Below are positions 63,849-64,000 of a DNA stretch of 64,000 bases, piece by piece. The first letter of the stretch is position 1; each line of letters starts with the position of its first letter. Below the pieces are notes generated by a model. The model saw only the letters and a program-made list of their open reading frames with translations, did no database searches and was not told the DNA's origin. Source of the DNA: Metabacillus lacus. Lineage in GTDB: Bacteria; Bacillota; Bacilli; Bacillales; Bacillaceae. The stretch spans positions 124,001 to 188,000 of the forward strand of contig NZ_WKKI01000002.1 of assembly GCF_009674805.1 (NCBI RefSeq), written 5' to 3'. The translations under genes and the position numbers were made by a program.

Positions 63849-63895
63849 ACATACATATGAAGTATATTTGAGACAACAGGCTCTTCAATATGCAA

Positions 63896-63920
63896 AAATA
63901 AGCAGGAAAACCTGCTTATT
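63896..63920 (-). terminator. Terminator of mtrB
   Basis: The minus strand reads AATAAGCAGG-TTTT-CCTGCTTATT followed by TTTG, starting in the mtrB stop codon: a 10-bp perfect stem. Confidence 0.9.
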
Positions 63921-64000
63921 TACGAGATTCACTTTCAATTTGGCCCACATTTGTTTGAATGATGGCATTTCCGCGGACTTTTATGGCTGAAGTGTGCTCA
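63916..64000 (-). CDS. mtrB: MtrB (TRAP), trp RNA-binding attenuation protein, C-terminal part
   Basis: Only the last 28 codons lie in the window; the start is beyond the right edge. EHTSAIKVRGNAIIQTNVG closely parallels the end of B. subtilis TRAP (EHTSAIKVRGEALIQT). TRAP forms an 11-mer ring that binds tryptophan and GAG/UAG repeats, which are present in the trp leader at 56418-56461. The KVRG segment holds the RNA-contacting Lys and Arg. Confidence 0.93.
   Translation of the reverse strand, partial: EHTSAIKVRGNAIIQTNVGQIESESRK

Overview
This window comes from an endospore-forming Firmicute of the family Bacillaceae, related to Bacillus subtilis but a different species. The evidence is gene order and protein recognition: the B. 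subtilis block ypvA-ypsC-rnpB-gpsB-ypsA-cotD-mrfB-mrfA-ypqE-yppGFEDC-recU-ponA-ypoC-nth-dnaD-asnS-aspB-ypmBA-dinG-panDCB-birA-cca-bshA-mgsA-dapB-ypjDCBA-qcrCBA-ypiFBA-aroA-tyrA-hisC-trpABFCDE-aroHBC-cheR-ndk-hepT-menG-hepS-mtrB is reproduced almost completely. Most genes lie on the minus strand. The window cuts two genes: ypvA at its left edge (3' part missing) and mtrB (TRAP) at its right edge (5' part missing).

Left third (1-16 kb): DNA repair and nucleic acid genes (ypvA, ypsC, RNase P RNA, the mitomycin repair pair mrfA/mrfB, recU) alternate with cell-division genes (gpsB, ypsA) and small sporulation genes (cotD, a csgA pair, yppG, sspM). This part holds most of the differences from B. 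subtilis order: a class I methyltransferase with a cluster of hairpins between ypsA and cotD, a small Hsp20-like gene, the csgA pair, and a decayed short gene behind csgA.

Middle (16-43 kb): ponA has an unusual acidic proline-rich and Asn-Gly repeat tail. Next comes an AT-rich accessory segment (about 19.05-21.8 kb) with an AraC-type regulator and an MFS efflux-type permease in convergent, overlapping orientation plus a gene remnant. Core operons follow: ypoC-nth, dnaD, asnS, aspB-ypmB-ypmA, dinG, panBCD, bshA-cca-birA, ypjD-dapB-mgsA and the menaquinol:cytochrome c reductase qcrABC. bshB1, which lies between mgsA and bshA in B. subtilis, is missing; a 386-bp non-coding gap is in its place.

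Right third (43-64 kb): the aromatic supraoperon (aroC-aroB-aroH-trpEDCFBA-hisC-tyrA-aroA), with a trp leader that carries a row of G/UAG triplets, an attenuator terminator, a competing antiterminator pairing and a possible hairpin over the trpE ribosome binding site. This is TRAP control, and TRAP itself (mtrB) is the gene cut at the right edge. The menaquinone side-chain genes (hepS, menG, hepT), ndk and cheR complete the block. An extra gene between ypiA and aroA encodes what looks like a degenerate amidohydrolase-fold protein without the metal-binding histidines.

I see no tRNA or 5S/16S/23S rRNA gene, no CRISPR array, no intact insertion sequence and no prophage. No obviously new multi-gene system is present. 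The least explained items are the methyltransferase with its hairpins, the AraC/MFS segment, the amidohydrolase-like protein, the loss of bshB1 and several structured intergenic sequences. All statements rest on reading the sequence and on recalled family knowledge; no searches were run.
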